8,876 bases of DNA from Leadbetterella sp031420365. Its GTDB lineage: Bacteria; Bacteroidota; Bacteroidia; Cytophagales; Spirosomataceae. The stretch spans positions 1-8,876 of the forward strand of contig JANOMP010000025.1 in assembly GCA_031420365.1 (NCBI GenBank), written 5' to 3'. Below the pieces are notes generated by a model. It was given only the letters and a program-made list of their open reading frames with translations, ran no database searches and was not told where the DNA came from. Every line of letters starts with the position of its first letter. Positions within the stretch are counted from its first letter, which is position 1. Shown piece by piece: positions 1 to 6,699 of the stretch. The position numbers and the translations under genes were made by a program.

Positions 1-58
1 CGATCCGGATATCCGCATCGAAAAAACCAAAATCCCGATGTTTTTTGAATTTTTTCAT
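1..58 (-). CDS. N-terminal fragment of a transposase (IS5-family-like), cut by the window edge
   Basis: On the minus strand an ATG at 58-56 opens a frame that stays open to the window edge and encodes MKKFKKHRDFGFFDADIRI. From memory, this basic start followed by a GFFD.DIR block resembles IS5-type transposases of Bacteroidota, which continue into a conserved KLSKLGDPLE-like stretch. That continuation is outside the window. With only 19 residues the call is tentative, but it fits the truncated dinB immediately beyond the leader. Apart from a weak TATATTTA box in the leader I see no clear promoter. Confidence 0.42.
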   Translation of the reverse strand, partial: MKKFKKHRDFGFFDADIRI

Positions 59-139
59 ACGTAAATATACGAATTATATAGCTGATATACAGATAATTAT
101 AAATTTATTTATTGCAATTGTTAGTTTTTAGAGATGCCC
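1..139 (-). mobile_element. Partial insertion sequence, probably IS5-family-like, terminal part only
   Basis: The window opens inside a mobile element that reads leftward. It holds the start of a transposase-like ORF (58 down to 1) and an 81-base AT-rich leader. The outer edge is placed near 139 because DinB-homologous coding sequence resumes at 141. Read inward from that edge, the terminus is GGGCATCTCTAAAAACTAAC, which looks like an IS terminal repeat. A TA dinucleotide at 140-141 would fit the TA target used by part of the IS5 family. The other end lies outside the window, so neither the inverted repeat pair nor the target duplication can be checked. The family assignment rests only on the short N-terminus. 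Confidence 0.5.
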
Positions 140-140
140 T

Positions 141-425
141 AATGAACTATTTAAGCTTTCAAAGGATTTATTGACCCGAACCCAAAAGTATAATCTTAAT
201 GGTAAAACACTCACCATAAAAATAAAATATGCCGACTTTGAATCAACTTCAAGAAGTAAAACTATAGAAACAGGTTTTTTAAAAATAGAAACTATTGAAA
301 AAACAATTGAAAACATAGTTGAAAATCTTTTACCTTTTCCCAAAGGCATACGATTATTGGGGGTTCGACTATCAAATTTATTTGATGAAAAAGAAGAAAA
401 ACAGCTCCACTTCAGCTTTAATTAA
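141..425 (+). pseudogene. dinB: 3' remnant of DNA polymerase IV gene (dinB), truncated by an IS
   Basis: The frame reads from about 141 (NELFKLSKDLL) to the TAA at 423-425, roughly 94 codons; an intact DinB has about 350-400. The remnant corresponds to the little-finger domain of the Y-family translesion polymerase. The KGKTLT-like strand is NLNGKTLTIKIKYADFES, followed by TSRSKT, and the end carries the typical signature KGIRLLGVRLSNL before a QLHFSF tail, a degenerate clamp-binding-like terminus. The palm and fingers, with all catalytic acidic residues, are missing, so the product cannot be a polymerase. An in-frame TAG at 129-131 lies in the IS terminus and closes the frame upstream. The first possible start inside the remnant is TTG at 171, which I do not believe is used. 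The sequence has no further damage, so the insertion may be fairly recent. Confidence 0.78.
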
Positions 426-436
426 ACACAGAATCG

Positions 437-468
437 TTGGCATTATATGAATATTGTATGTAAATTTA
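437..468 (+). promoter_or_regulatory. Possible Bacteroidota-type promoter for the DUF1761 gene
   Basis: TTG at 437-439 is followed after 21 bases by TAAATTTA at 461-468. This matches seven of eight positions of the Bacteroidota -7 element TAnnTTTG. It would start transcription around 473-476, some 25 bases before the ATG at 501. The region is so AT-rich that a chance match is quite possible. Confidence 0.3.
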
Positions 469-500
469 GGTCTATATTAACCCATTAATCCTTTACAATC

Positions 501-1010
501 ATGGTAGAAATGAACTTCAAAGCAATTGTTGTTGGAGCGATAATTAATTTTATTATTGGCTTTGTATGGTATAACCCAAAAATATTTGGTACGGTTTTGA
601 TGAAAGAGGCCAACCTAGATCCTGAAAAAATGAAAAACATGAACATGGTAAAACTCATGGGTTTTAGTTTTGTTTTTGCATTAATGATTTCTCTTGCTGT
701 TAATCCAATGGTTATCCACCAAATGCACCTTTCTTCTATCGTTATGAATCAGATTCAAGGTACAGATGCAATAGCTAAAACTGCAGCTGAGGATGATATA
801 GCTAATGTTATGGCTAAATATGGCAATGAATTTAGAACTTTTAAACATGGGGCTTTTCATGGACTATTATATGTGGTTTTTCTAATTCTACCTATTATTG
901 GCATGAATGCTTTATATGAAAACAAGAGCTGGAAATACATATTTATTCATGTAGGCTATTGGGCAGTTAGCTTGAGTTTAATGGGCGGAGTCATTTGTGC
1001 TTGGCAATAA
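501..1010 (+). CDS. DUF1761-family integral membrane protein
   Basis: This 169-residue protein has four hydrophobic stretches: about residues 5-24, 50-72, 118-137 and 145-166. The first is followed by FVWYNPKIFG, and the third begins in KHGAFHGLLY. I recognise both blocks, W-Y-x-P after helix 1 and H-G-x-x-H/x-G before helix 3, as typical of DUF1761 inner-membrane proteins. No biochemical function is known to me for the family. A hydrophilic loop (about 83-113), rich in Ala, Asp and Met, lies between helices 2 and 3. The start is the first ATG of the frame; a second ATG at 510 is equally possible because no Shine-Dalgarno sequence decides it. The gene appears monocistronic, with a weak promoter before it and a hairpin terminator after it. 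Its position before rsmH, where mraZ normally lies, is probably coincidental. Confidence 0.8.
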   Translation: MVEMNFKAIVVGAIINFIIGFVWYNPKIFGTVLMKEANLDPEKMKNMNMVKLMGFSFVFALMISLAVNPMVIHQMHLSSIVMNQIQGTDAIAKTAAEDDIANVMAKYGNEFRTFKHGAFHGLLYVVFLILPIIGMNALYENKSWKYIFIHVGYWAVSLSLMGGVICAWQ

Positions 1011-1016
1011 ATAATT

Positions 1017-1061
1017 AAATGCATTAAAATTTAAAATTGTTTAATGCATTTTCTTCTTTTT
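1017..1061 (+). terminator. Rho-independent-like terminator after the DUF1761 gene
   Basis: A perfect 12-bp inverted repeat has arms AAATGCATTAAA (1017-1028) and TTTAATGCATTT (1040-1051) around an 11-base loop, followed by a T-rich run to about 1061. The stem is AT-rich with only two G:C pairs, so it is weak by the standards of GC-rich genomes. It lies seven bases after the stop codon, exactly where a terminator is expected. Confidence 0.6.
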
Positions 1062-1098
1062 ATCGCATCAATCTTCCAAAAAAGTCTATAAAAAGCCG

Positions 1099-1106
1099 TA
1101 CTTTTG
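1099..1106 (+). promoter_or_regulatory. Bacteroidota -7 promoter element for rsmH
   Basis: TACTTTTG matches the Bacteroidota -7 consensus TAnnTTTG exactly. It lies 21 bases before the TTG start of rsmH, predicting transcription start around 1111-1114 and a very short leader. No clear TTTG is visible at the -33 position, so the call rests on the downstream box and its location after a terminator. Confidence 0.45.
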
Positions 1107-1127
1107 TATGATTAAACTATAGATTTT

Positions 1128-2045
1128 TTGCAAGAAAACTACACATATCACAAACCTGTAATGTTAAGGGAATGTATGGAAGGACTAAATATTGATCCTG
1201 ATGGCATATATGTGGACGTTACTTTTGGAGGAGGTGGGCATTCGAGAGCCATTTTAGAAAAACTTACCACGGGTCATTTGTATAGTTTTGACCAAGATGC
1301 CGATGCTAAAACAGAATCGCTCAAAATTTCTTCTCCAAACTTTACATTTATTCAAGCCAACTTTCGGTTTTTAAATAAATATCTTAAAGTATATGGAGTG
1401 AAAAAGGTAAATGGCATTTTGGCTGATTTAGGTATTTCCTCTCACCAAATCGACACCCCAGAAAGAGGGTTTTCTACCCGTTTCGATGCTCAACTCGACA
1501 TGCGAATGAACACTTCTGCAGAATTATCTGCTTTTAAAATCATAAATGAATATAATGTAGAAGATTTACACAAAATTTTAGGAATGTATGGTGAACTTAA
1601 AAACGCTAAAACTGTAGCAAATGCAGTAGTGAATGCACGAAATATCAAAAAAATAAATACGGTCAACGATTTAAAAAATGCTTTAAGTAGTTATTCACCT
1701 CGTGGAAAAGAACATAAGTTTTTTGCTCAAGTCTTTCAAGCACTACGAATAGAAGTCAACGAAGAGTTAAAAGTATTAGAAGATTTTTTAGTGCAAGTGC
1801 CTGAAATTTTAGCTCCAAACGGAAGACTTGTCGTTATGGCCTATCATTCATTAGAAGATCGACCCGTTAAAAATTTTATTCGAAGTGGAAAATTTAGTGG
1901 TGATGTTGAAAAAGACTTTTTTGGAAATGAAATTAAGCCCCTTCAGTCTATTACTCGAAAACCCCTTGAAGCTTCCGAGGAAGAACTTCTTCTAAATTCA
2001 AGGGCAAGAAGTGCAAAATTAAGAATAGCAGAAAAACTCGAATAA
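1128..2045 (+). CDS. rsmH: 16S rRNA (cytosine(1402)-N(4))-methyltransferase RsmH (MraW)
   Basis: RsmH uses S-adenosylmethionine to methylate N4 of C1402 in the decoding centre of 16S rRNA. It is a cytoplasmic enzyme, and its gene usually sits near the head of the dcw cluster. The 305 residues match the usual length of about 300. Motifs in order: the SAM loop VDVTFGGGGHS (29-39), the acidic ribose-binding site in SFDQD (around 55), ADLGISSHQID (99-109), RGFSTRFDAQLDMRM (113-127), QVFQALRIEVNEEL (201-214), AYHSLEDRPVK (238-248) and a basic tail SRARSAKLRIAEK (291-303). The start is TTG at 1128. No ATG or GTG lies upstream before an in-frame TAA at 1113, and the next ATG (residue 12) would cut into the conserved YHKPVML segment. 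The TTG follows a run of six T, so an indel affecting the start cannot be excluded. mraZ, the usual upstream partner, is absent. Confidence 0.96.
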   Translation: MQENYTYHKPVMLRECMEGLNIDPDGIYVDVTFGGGGHSRAILEKLTTGHLYSFDQDADAKTESLKISSPNFTFIQANFRFLNKYLKVYGVKKVNGILADLGISSHQIDTPERGFSTRFDAQLDMRMNTSAELSAFKIINEYNVEDLHKILGMYGELKNAKTVANAVVNARNIKKINTVNDLKNALSSYSPRGKEHKFFAQVFQALRIEVNEELKVLEDFLVQVPEILAPNGRLVVMAYHSLEDRPVKNFIRSGKFSGDVEKDFFGNEIKPLQSITRKPLEASEEELLLNSRARSAKLRIAEKLE

Positions 2046-2095
2046 TTACTCCCCAAATTAACAAAATAAATATTTTTTTTATAAGAAATGTAAAG

Positions 2096-2122
2096 TTGTT
2101 TTAAAATATTTAATTAATTTTG
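2096..2122 (+). promoter_or_regulatory. Candidate promoter upstream of the ftsL-like gene
   Basis: TTG at 2096-2098 and TAATTTTG at 2115-2122 (exact TAnnTTTG) are separated by 16 bases, slightly short for the usual Bacteroidota spacing. The site lies in the 125-base gap between rsmH and the ftsL-like gene. A local G/C-rich patch with a small inverted repeat, GACC-CCAGC-GGTC (2138-2150), follows it. If real, the promoter would let ftsL and ftsI be expressed separately from rsmH. Confidence 0.4.
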
Positions 2123-2170
2123 GAAAGTGCTTTTCACGACCCCAGCGGTCATCTATAAAAATTAAATGTT

Positions 2171-2557
2171 ATGCCAAGCAATCGGCCTAGAAAAAGGGTA
2201 GATACTTCCCGTTCAAAATCTTTTGATTTCAACATTGTAGATCCATTAGCAGATTGGATCAATAAAAAAGTTGAGATAGATGAAAAACTCTCTCCTACAA
2301 CGCTCCGAAAAACGATTTGGGTCATGTTTCTCATTTTAGTATACATTTTTTTTCAACACAATTTCGACCATCTTCTTAGAAAACTCTATAAAACAGAAAG
2401 GCAAGTAAATGAGCATAGGGCGGCTTATATATCTTATAAATCTCGATATATGAATGCAAGCAAACAGTCAGAAGTAGAAAAAAAGCTTGAAAACCGAGGG
2501 TTTGACAAGAGCAAAACACCACCAATTAAAATCATAGCCAACGTGATGGTTCCTTGA
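2171..2557 (+). CDS. ftsL: FtsL-like cell division protein
   Basis: This 128-residue bitopic protein sits between rsmH and ftsI, the standard place of ftsL. FtsL works in the FtsQ/L/B subcomplex, which helps recruit and activate the septal synthase FtsW-FtsI at the division site. Residues 1-47 form a basic, polar cytoplasmic tail. Residues 48-62 (TIWVMFLILVYIFFQ) are a single membrane segment. Residues 66-108 are charged and helical, with a likely coiled coil, and the end carries SEVEKKLENRGF followed by TPPIKI, a pattern I associate with Bacteroidota FtsL-type proteins (QSEV...GL...PP.KI). FtsL is poorly conserved in sequence, so the call rests on topology, size and neighbours. The start is ATG 2171; an earlier ATG at 2166 is in another frame that closes quickly. 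The 34-base gap to ftsI suggests cotranscription. Confidence 0.8.
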   Translation: MPSNRPRKRVDTSRSKSFDFNIVDPLADWINKKVEIDEKLSPTTLRKTIWVMFLILVYIFFQHNFDHLLRKLYKTERQVNEHRAAYISYKSRYMNASKQSEVEKKLENRGFDKSKTPPIKIIANVMVP

Positions 2558-2591
2558 TTTAATTTCCATAAACCCAAAAACGCCTATTAAA

Positions 2592-4697
2592 ATGTCGAAT
2601 AAAAATACCATAAAAGAACAAATAAAATATAGGTCTAGGTGGACCATCTATATTATTACAATTATTGCTATTGCCATAGCTTCGAAAATTATATATCTTC
2701 AAACTACTAAAAGGAAAGAACTGTTAGCAAAAGTAGTGGCTATACAAATGAAAGAGAGAATCATAAATGCAACAAGAGGTAATATTTATGCTTCAGATGG
2801 AAGAAGTTTACTAGCAACCTCTATTCCCAAATACTCCACTGTCTTAGATCCATCTCAAGCAAAAACGGCGCTTTTTGAAAAAAGCTTAGATACATTAGCA
2901 ATAAAACTTTCAGAATTTTATGGAGATGGAAGTTTCTATGAATATAAAGAAAAAATTAATAGTGCCAGAAAAGCAAAACTTAGGTTCATAGAATTAGGAA
3001 ATAGAAAATTAGACCATACTGAAAAAACCATTATAGAAGCATTCCCACTTTTTAGAGAGGGTCAAAACAAAGGAGGAGGACGATTTGAAGTAGAAGAATA
3101 TCGTTTCTTGCCTTTTAACAATCTTGCTATGAGAACGATAGGGAAAATGGACAAGAAAAATAAAAAAATTGGCGATTTTGGAATTGAAGCTAGTTTTGAA
3201 AACTATTTGAGAGGCAAAGATGGCAAAGGATTTTATGAACGAATGGCAGGAGGAATTTATAAACCCGTAAATTCAGAATCAGACTTAGATTCGGAACCTG
3301 GCTTAGACATCGTTACCACTATCGACGTAAATTTTCAAGATATTGTTGAAACTGCCTTAAAAAATCAAGTGTTTCAAAAACAAGCCAAATATGGCACTGC
3401 AGTAATTATGGAAATAGCAAGTGGCGAAATAAAAGCCATAGCCAATCTTACGCGAACCACCAACAATGTAGGAGAAATAGTCTATTTAGAAGATCAAAAT
3501 TATGCTGTCAAATACGGCACTGATCCAGGTTCTACTTTCAAACTTGCTACAATGGCGGCACTTCTTGAAAAAAAAGACTTGAAACTAGATCAAGAATGCG
3601 TGAATTGTACTGGATCACTTAGTCATGGAAATTTGGAATTTACATGTTCTCACAAACACGGTATGCTAACTGTTAACCAAGTATTTGAGCAATCATGTAA
3701 TATTGGCATTTATTCATTAATGAAAAAATATTTTGGTTTTACCAATGCAGATGATTATTTTGAATACCTGCAAAAGTTTAGACTTGACAAGCCTTCAGGA
3801 TTTCAATTAAAAGGAGAGCCGCAACCATGGTTAAAAAATTCAAAAAGTACAAGTTTTAATAAAAGCACTACTGTTCCTTGGATGTCAATTGGGTACGAAT
3901 CCAGAATAACTCCTATTCAGATGTTGACTTTTTATAATGCTATTGCAAATAATGGCTTTTGGGTGCAGCCAATTATAGTAAAAGAAACAAGAAGAGGCGA
4001 CGAAGTGGTAGATAGATTTGAATCTAATAAAATTTTGGAGCCAATTTGCTCCGAAAATACAGTCTCAAAAATTCGAAAAATGATGGAAGGAGTAGTTAAA
4101 AACGGAACTGCAAAAAACGTAAGTATTGGAGTGTGTGAGATAGCCGGAAAAACAGGTACTTCTCAAAAAAGAGTAGATGGCAGCTATCAGGCTGGATTAT
4201 ATTATACTTCATTTATTGGGTATTTTCCTGCCAATAAACCAAAGTATAGCTGTATTGTAGTTATAGACGAGCCAATTGGGACAAATATCTATGCAGCTGA
4301 TGTGTCAGCACCTGTTTTTAGAAGTATCGCTGATAAAATATTTGCTTATGACATTTCAATGCAACCTAAAGTGTTAGTAAAAAATAATGTAAAAAACCTT
4401 CCGAGTCATTTCCAAGTTCTTCAAGCTCAAGATCAAAAAGTAATCAATTTAAAACTTGGATTAAATGAATTTCCGAGCCGAGATGGTTTTGTAAAAAGTA
4501 TAAAAATTAAAAATGACTCTATTAAATGGGTGTCAAATAAAACAGAAAATGGAGTAGAAGGTTTAATCGGGATGACCCTTAAAGATGCTCTGCCAGTTTT
4601 AGAAAACAAAGGATACAAAGTTAGGTATGCTGGCTTTGGGAAAGTAAAAGAGTATTCTTTGATTGGGAAAAATGTAGTAGCTTTGGTATTAAAATAA
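2592..4697 (+). CDS. ftsI: Septal peptidoglycan transpeptidase FtsI (class B PBP3) with C-terminal PASTA domain
   Basis: FtsI crosslinks peptide stems in septal peptidoglycan with the glycosyltransferase FtsW. The 701 residues show a short cytoplasmic tail, a membrane anchor at about 17-36, and the PBP dimerisation domain starting with RGNIYASDG (62-70). The transpeptidase domain carries all three catalytic motifs: SxxK as S314-T-F-K317, SxN as S368-C-N370, and KTGT at 520-523. A single PASTA-like domain lies at about 656-701 (EGLIGMTLKDALPVLENKGY). Length and the one PASTA repeat fit Bacteroidota FtsI rather than the shorter enterobacterial form. An unusual C-x2-C ... C-x-H-x-H cluster (C336, C339, C352, H354, H356) lies between SxxK and SxN. 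The gene follows ftsL by 34 bases and is followed after 17 bases by an M14 peptidase rather than murE. A SpoVD-like or PBP2-like name is possible, but the ftsL neighbour favours FtsI. Confidence 0.94.
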   Translation: MSNKNTIKEQIKYRSRWTIYIITIIAIAIASKIIYLQTTKRKELLAKVVAIQMKERIINATRGNIYASDGRSLLATSIPKYSTVLDPSQAKTALFEKSLDTLAIKLSEFYGDGSFYEYKEKINSARKAKLRFIELGNRKLDHTEKTIIEAFPLFREGQNKGGGRFEVEEYRFLPFNNLAMRTIGKMDKKNKKIGDFGIEASFENYLRGKDGKGFYERMAGGIYKPVNSESDLDSEPGLDIVTTIDVNFQDIVETALKNQVFQKQAKYGTAVIMEIASGEIKAIANLTRTTNNVGEIVYLEDQNYAVKYGTDPGSTFKLATMAALLEKKDLKLDQECVNCTGSLSHGNLEFTCSHKHGMLTVNQVFEQSCNIGIYSLMKKYFGFTNADDYFEYLQKFRLDKPSGFQLKGEPQPWLKNSKSTSFNKSTTVPWMSIGYESRITPIQMLTFYNAIANNGFWVQPIIVKETRRGDEVVDRFESNKILEPICSENTVSKIRKMMEGVVKNGTAKNVSIGVCEIAGKTGTSQKRVDGSYQAGLYYTSFIGYFPANKPKYSCIVVIDEPIGTNIYAADVSAPVFRSIADKIFAYDISMQPKVLVKNNVKNLPSHFQVLQAQDQKVINLKLGLNEFPSRDGFVKSIKIKNDSIKWVSNKTENGVEGLIGMTLKDALPVLENKGYKVRYAGFGKVKEYSLIGKNVVALVLK

Positions 4698-4714
4698 ATC
4701 ATTACTATTTATAA

Positions 4715-5950
4715 ATGAACAATTTTACAAAAAACCTATTTGAAAAATACGAGACTTTTAAAGAACAAAAACTCACAAAAAGGAGATTTAAACAAAAAGA
4801 AATTTTACCCATAATTCAAAAATTACCCTATGAAAAAATGATAGTTGGTAAGTCTTTTGAAAACAGAGAAATAATTAAAATAAAAATCGGAAACGGAAAG
4901 AAAACTATTCTGCTTTGGTCTCAAATGCATGGCAATGAAGCCACTGCAACTATGGCAATATTTGATATATTTAAATTTTTTCAAGCAAAAAATGATTCTT
5001 TTGATGCAGAAAGAAAGGAGCTTCTAGATAAATTGGAGCTGCATTTTATTCCTATGCTAAACCCAGACGGTGCAGAACGATTTATTCGTCGTACAGCTCA
5101 AGGCATAGATATGAATCGTGATGCACTTGCACTACAATGTCCTGAAAGTGTTATCCTTAAAGATAATGTAGGAAAACTTAAACCGGAGTTTTCTTTTAAT
5201 CTACACGACCAAGGCATTCGCTATAGTGTTGGAGAAACTTCAAATCAAGCCACCGTATCATTTTTAGCCACCGCATATAACCTGGAAAGAGAATGGAATG
5301 CCGTTAGAATTAAGTCACGCCAAGTAATCAGCGAAATGAACACTATTTTACAAGATTATGCTCCAGGCAAAATTGCAAGATACTCAGATGAATTTGAGCC
5401 TAGGGCTTTTGGCGATAATATTCAAAAATGGGGAAGTAGTTTAATTTTAGTCGAGTCTGGCGGATATGGGAGTGATTCAGAAAAACAGAATATTAGAAAA
5501 TTAAATTTTATAGCAATTTTGGGGGCATTATGGAGTATTTCAAAAAAAAACTACACAGGATATAACCTTGCTGATTATGAGAAAATTCCGAAAAACGGAA
5601 AATCACTATTCGATTTGAAAATTAATAATTTAAAAGTTAAAATAGGAACTACCATAACCAATTTAGATCTTGGCATTAACCTGGAAGAAAAAAACAATGC
5701 TACCGCAATCGATTTTTCTTTAACAAGCGTTATTGAAGATATGGGTGACTTGTCTGTTTTTTATGGTTTACATTCTTTTGATGCAAAAGGTGGATTTTTA
5801 AAATCTTTTACAGAATACCCAACATTGATGACTAAGTATAAAATACCAAAATCTAGTACTAAAACTATAGATTTGGGAGAAAAAGCAAATTTTGTAATTG
5901 ACCATGGAGACTCTCAAACTTTGGTTATAAACGGACAAATAATTGGGTAA
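4715..5950 (+). CDS. M14-family zinc carboxypeptidase/amidase, cytoplasmic
   Basis: The 411 residues contain a full M14 (carboxypeptidase A-like) active site. Zinc ligands are H72 and E75 in MHGNEAT and H164 in FNLHDQG. Substrate contacts are likely in MLNPDGAERF (N116) and DMNRD (R135), and the catalytic glutamate is E247 in LVESGG. The catalytic domain spans about 35-280. Residues about 295-411 form a separate beta-rich tail ending DLGEKANFVIDHGD...LVINGQIIG, which reminds me of the C-terminal strand module of amidohydrolases. No signal peptide is visible (MNNFTKNLFEKYET), so the enzyme is probably cytoplasmic. M14 includes digestive-type carboxypeptidases and enzymes acting on peptidoglycan peptides, such as MpaA and Csd4/Pgp1. 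The sequence does not decide the substrate. It starts 17 bases after ftsI and overlaps the next gene by 8 bases, so it probably shares an operon with both. Confidence 0.86.
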   Translation: MNNFTKNLFEKYETFKEQKLTKRRFKQKEILPIIQKLPYEKMIVGKSFENREIIKIKIGNGKKTILLWSQMHGNEATATMAIFDIFKFFQAKNDSFDAERKELLDKLELHFIPMLNPDGAERFIRRTAQGIDMNRDALALQCPESVILKDNVGKLKPEFSFNLHDQGIRYSVGETSNQATVSFLATAYNLEREWNAVRIKSRQVISEMNTILQDYAPGKIARYSDEFEPRAFGDNIQKWGSSLILVESGGYGSDSEKQNIRKLNFIAILGALWSISKKNYTGYNLADYEKIPKNGKSLFDLKINNLKVKIGTTITNLDLGINLEEKNNATAIDFSLTSVIEDMGDLSVFYGLHSFDAKGGFLKSFTEYPTLMTKYKIPKSSTKTIDLGEKANFVIDHGDSQTLVINGQIIG

Positions 5951-6695
5951 AGTTAAAAGCTACCTTTTTTTAATTTTTATTCAATTTTTTGGCTTTGTTT
6001 CCCAAGCTCAAGAAAGATCGGTTTTTGGTAAAGTTTTAGATCCTAATACAAAGAAAGCGGTAGCTTCTATAAATATTTTAAATAAAAGATCAGGCCAAAT
6101 TGTCGCAACAAATGAAAATGGGGATTTTTATATGCGGGCAATGAAAGACGATTCAATTTTAATTAGTTCTTTTGGATATGATAGAATTGGAATAAAATGG
6201 GATGGATTAAACAAAGAGCCTCAAATACTTGCCAAACAGCAGGCAATTATGCTTCAAGAATTAATAGTTAATGATAAAAAATATGAAAACCTTCATAAAG
6301 AAATTGAGCTATTTTTAAATAATCCTTATGACAGCAAAGCTATTCGAAACGAAATTTTGAAAAGTATGATTAATACACATACTAGCCAACCAATGAGTAT
6401 TGGAATTTCTATAGATGCACTTTGGGATTTATTTAGTAAAGAAGGAAAGTCAAAAAGAAAAGTTGCAGATTTGCAAGTAAATGATATTAAATCCTTTTAT
6501 GCTGACCTGCGATATAACAAACAAATAGTTGCTCAAATAACGCATTTACCTGAAGATGACCTAGATGATTTTATGGTGTTTTGCAAACCAACTCAAGATT
6601 TTATTCTGAGAGCCACAGATTATGAGCTAACCTTTAAAGTGTTAAAATGTCTTGGAGAGTTTAGAAATACTAGGATATATAGAAGACTTAGATAA
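5943..6695 (+). CDS. Secreted protein with carboxypeptidase-regulatory-like domain
   Basis: The 250-residue product has a signal peptide (about 1-22, KSYLFLIFIQFFGFVSQA then QE). A beta-sandwich of the carboxypeptidase-D regulatory-like type follows at about 25-110: FGKVLDPNTKKAVASINI, then TNENGDF, then ILISSFGYDRI and MLQELIV. These are the V.G.V.D..t..pi..v.i / T...G.F / l..s..Gy blocks common in Bacteroidota outer-surface proteins and TonB-receptor plugs. Residues 115-250 are charged and helical, and I do not recognise them. The only possible start is TTG 5943, since an in-frame TAA lies just before it at 5940. That TTG overlaps the end of the M14 gene by 8 bases, which suggests translational coupling. 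It is not a TonB receptor, as no plug or barrel follows. Function is unknown; an extracytoplasmic location is likely. Confidence 0.75.
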   Translation: MGKVKSYLFLIFIQFFGFVSQAQERSVFGKVLDPNTKKAVASINILNKRSGQIVATNENGDFYMRAMKDDSILISSFGYDRIGIKWDGLNKEPQILAKQQAIMLQELIVNDKKYENLHKEIELFLNNPYDSKAIRNEILKSMINTHTSQPMSIGISIDALWDLFSKEGKSKRKVADLQVNDIKSFYADLRYNKQIVAQITHLPEDDLDDFMVFCKPTQDFILRATDYELTFKVLKCLGEFRNTRIYRRLR

Positions 6696-6699
6696 GTCA

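Noticed and set aside
6..15. Perfect palindrome CGGATATCCG
   Set aside because: It lies within the transposase-like coding sequence and has no partner site in the window; a chance 10-base palindrome is the simpler reading.
128..349. Minus-strand open frame of 73 codons
   Set aside because: It lies antisense to the dinB remnant and across the IS junction; its translation is a low-complexity Ser/Val/Phe run with no recognisable domain.
1108..1122. Short ATG frame (MIKL-stop) before rsmH, as an upstream ORF or leader peptide
   Set aside because: Four codons, overlapping the expected transcription start region, with no attenuator structure around it.
2149..2346. Minus-strand open frame opposite ftsL
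   Set aside because: Shadow of the ftsL-like gene; no upstream signals and no recognisable protein.
4433..4702. Minus-strand open frame opposite the PASTA end of ftsI
   Set aside because: Antisense to a clearly coding PASTA-like domain; the translation shows no family features.
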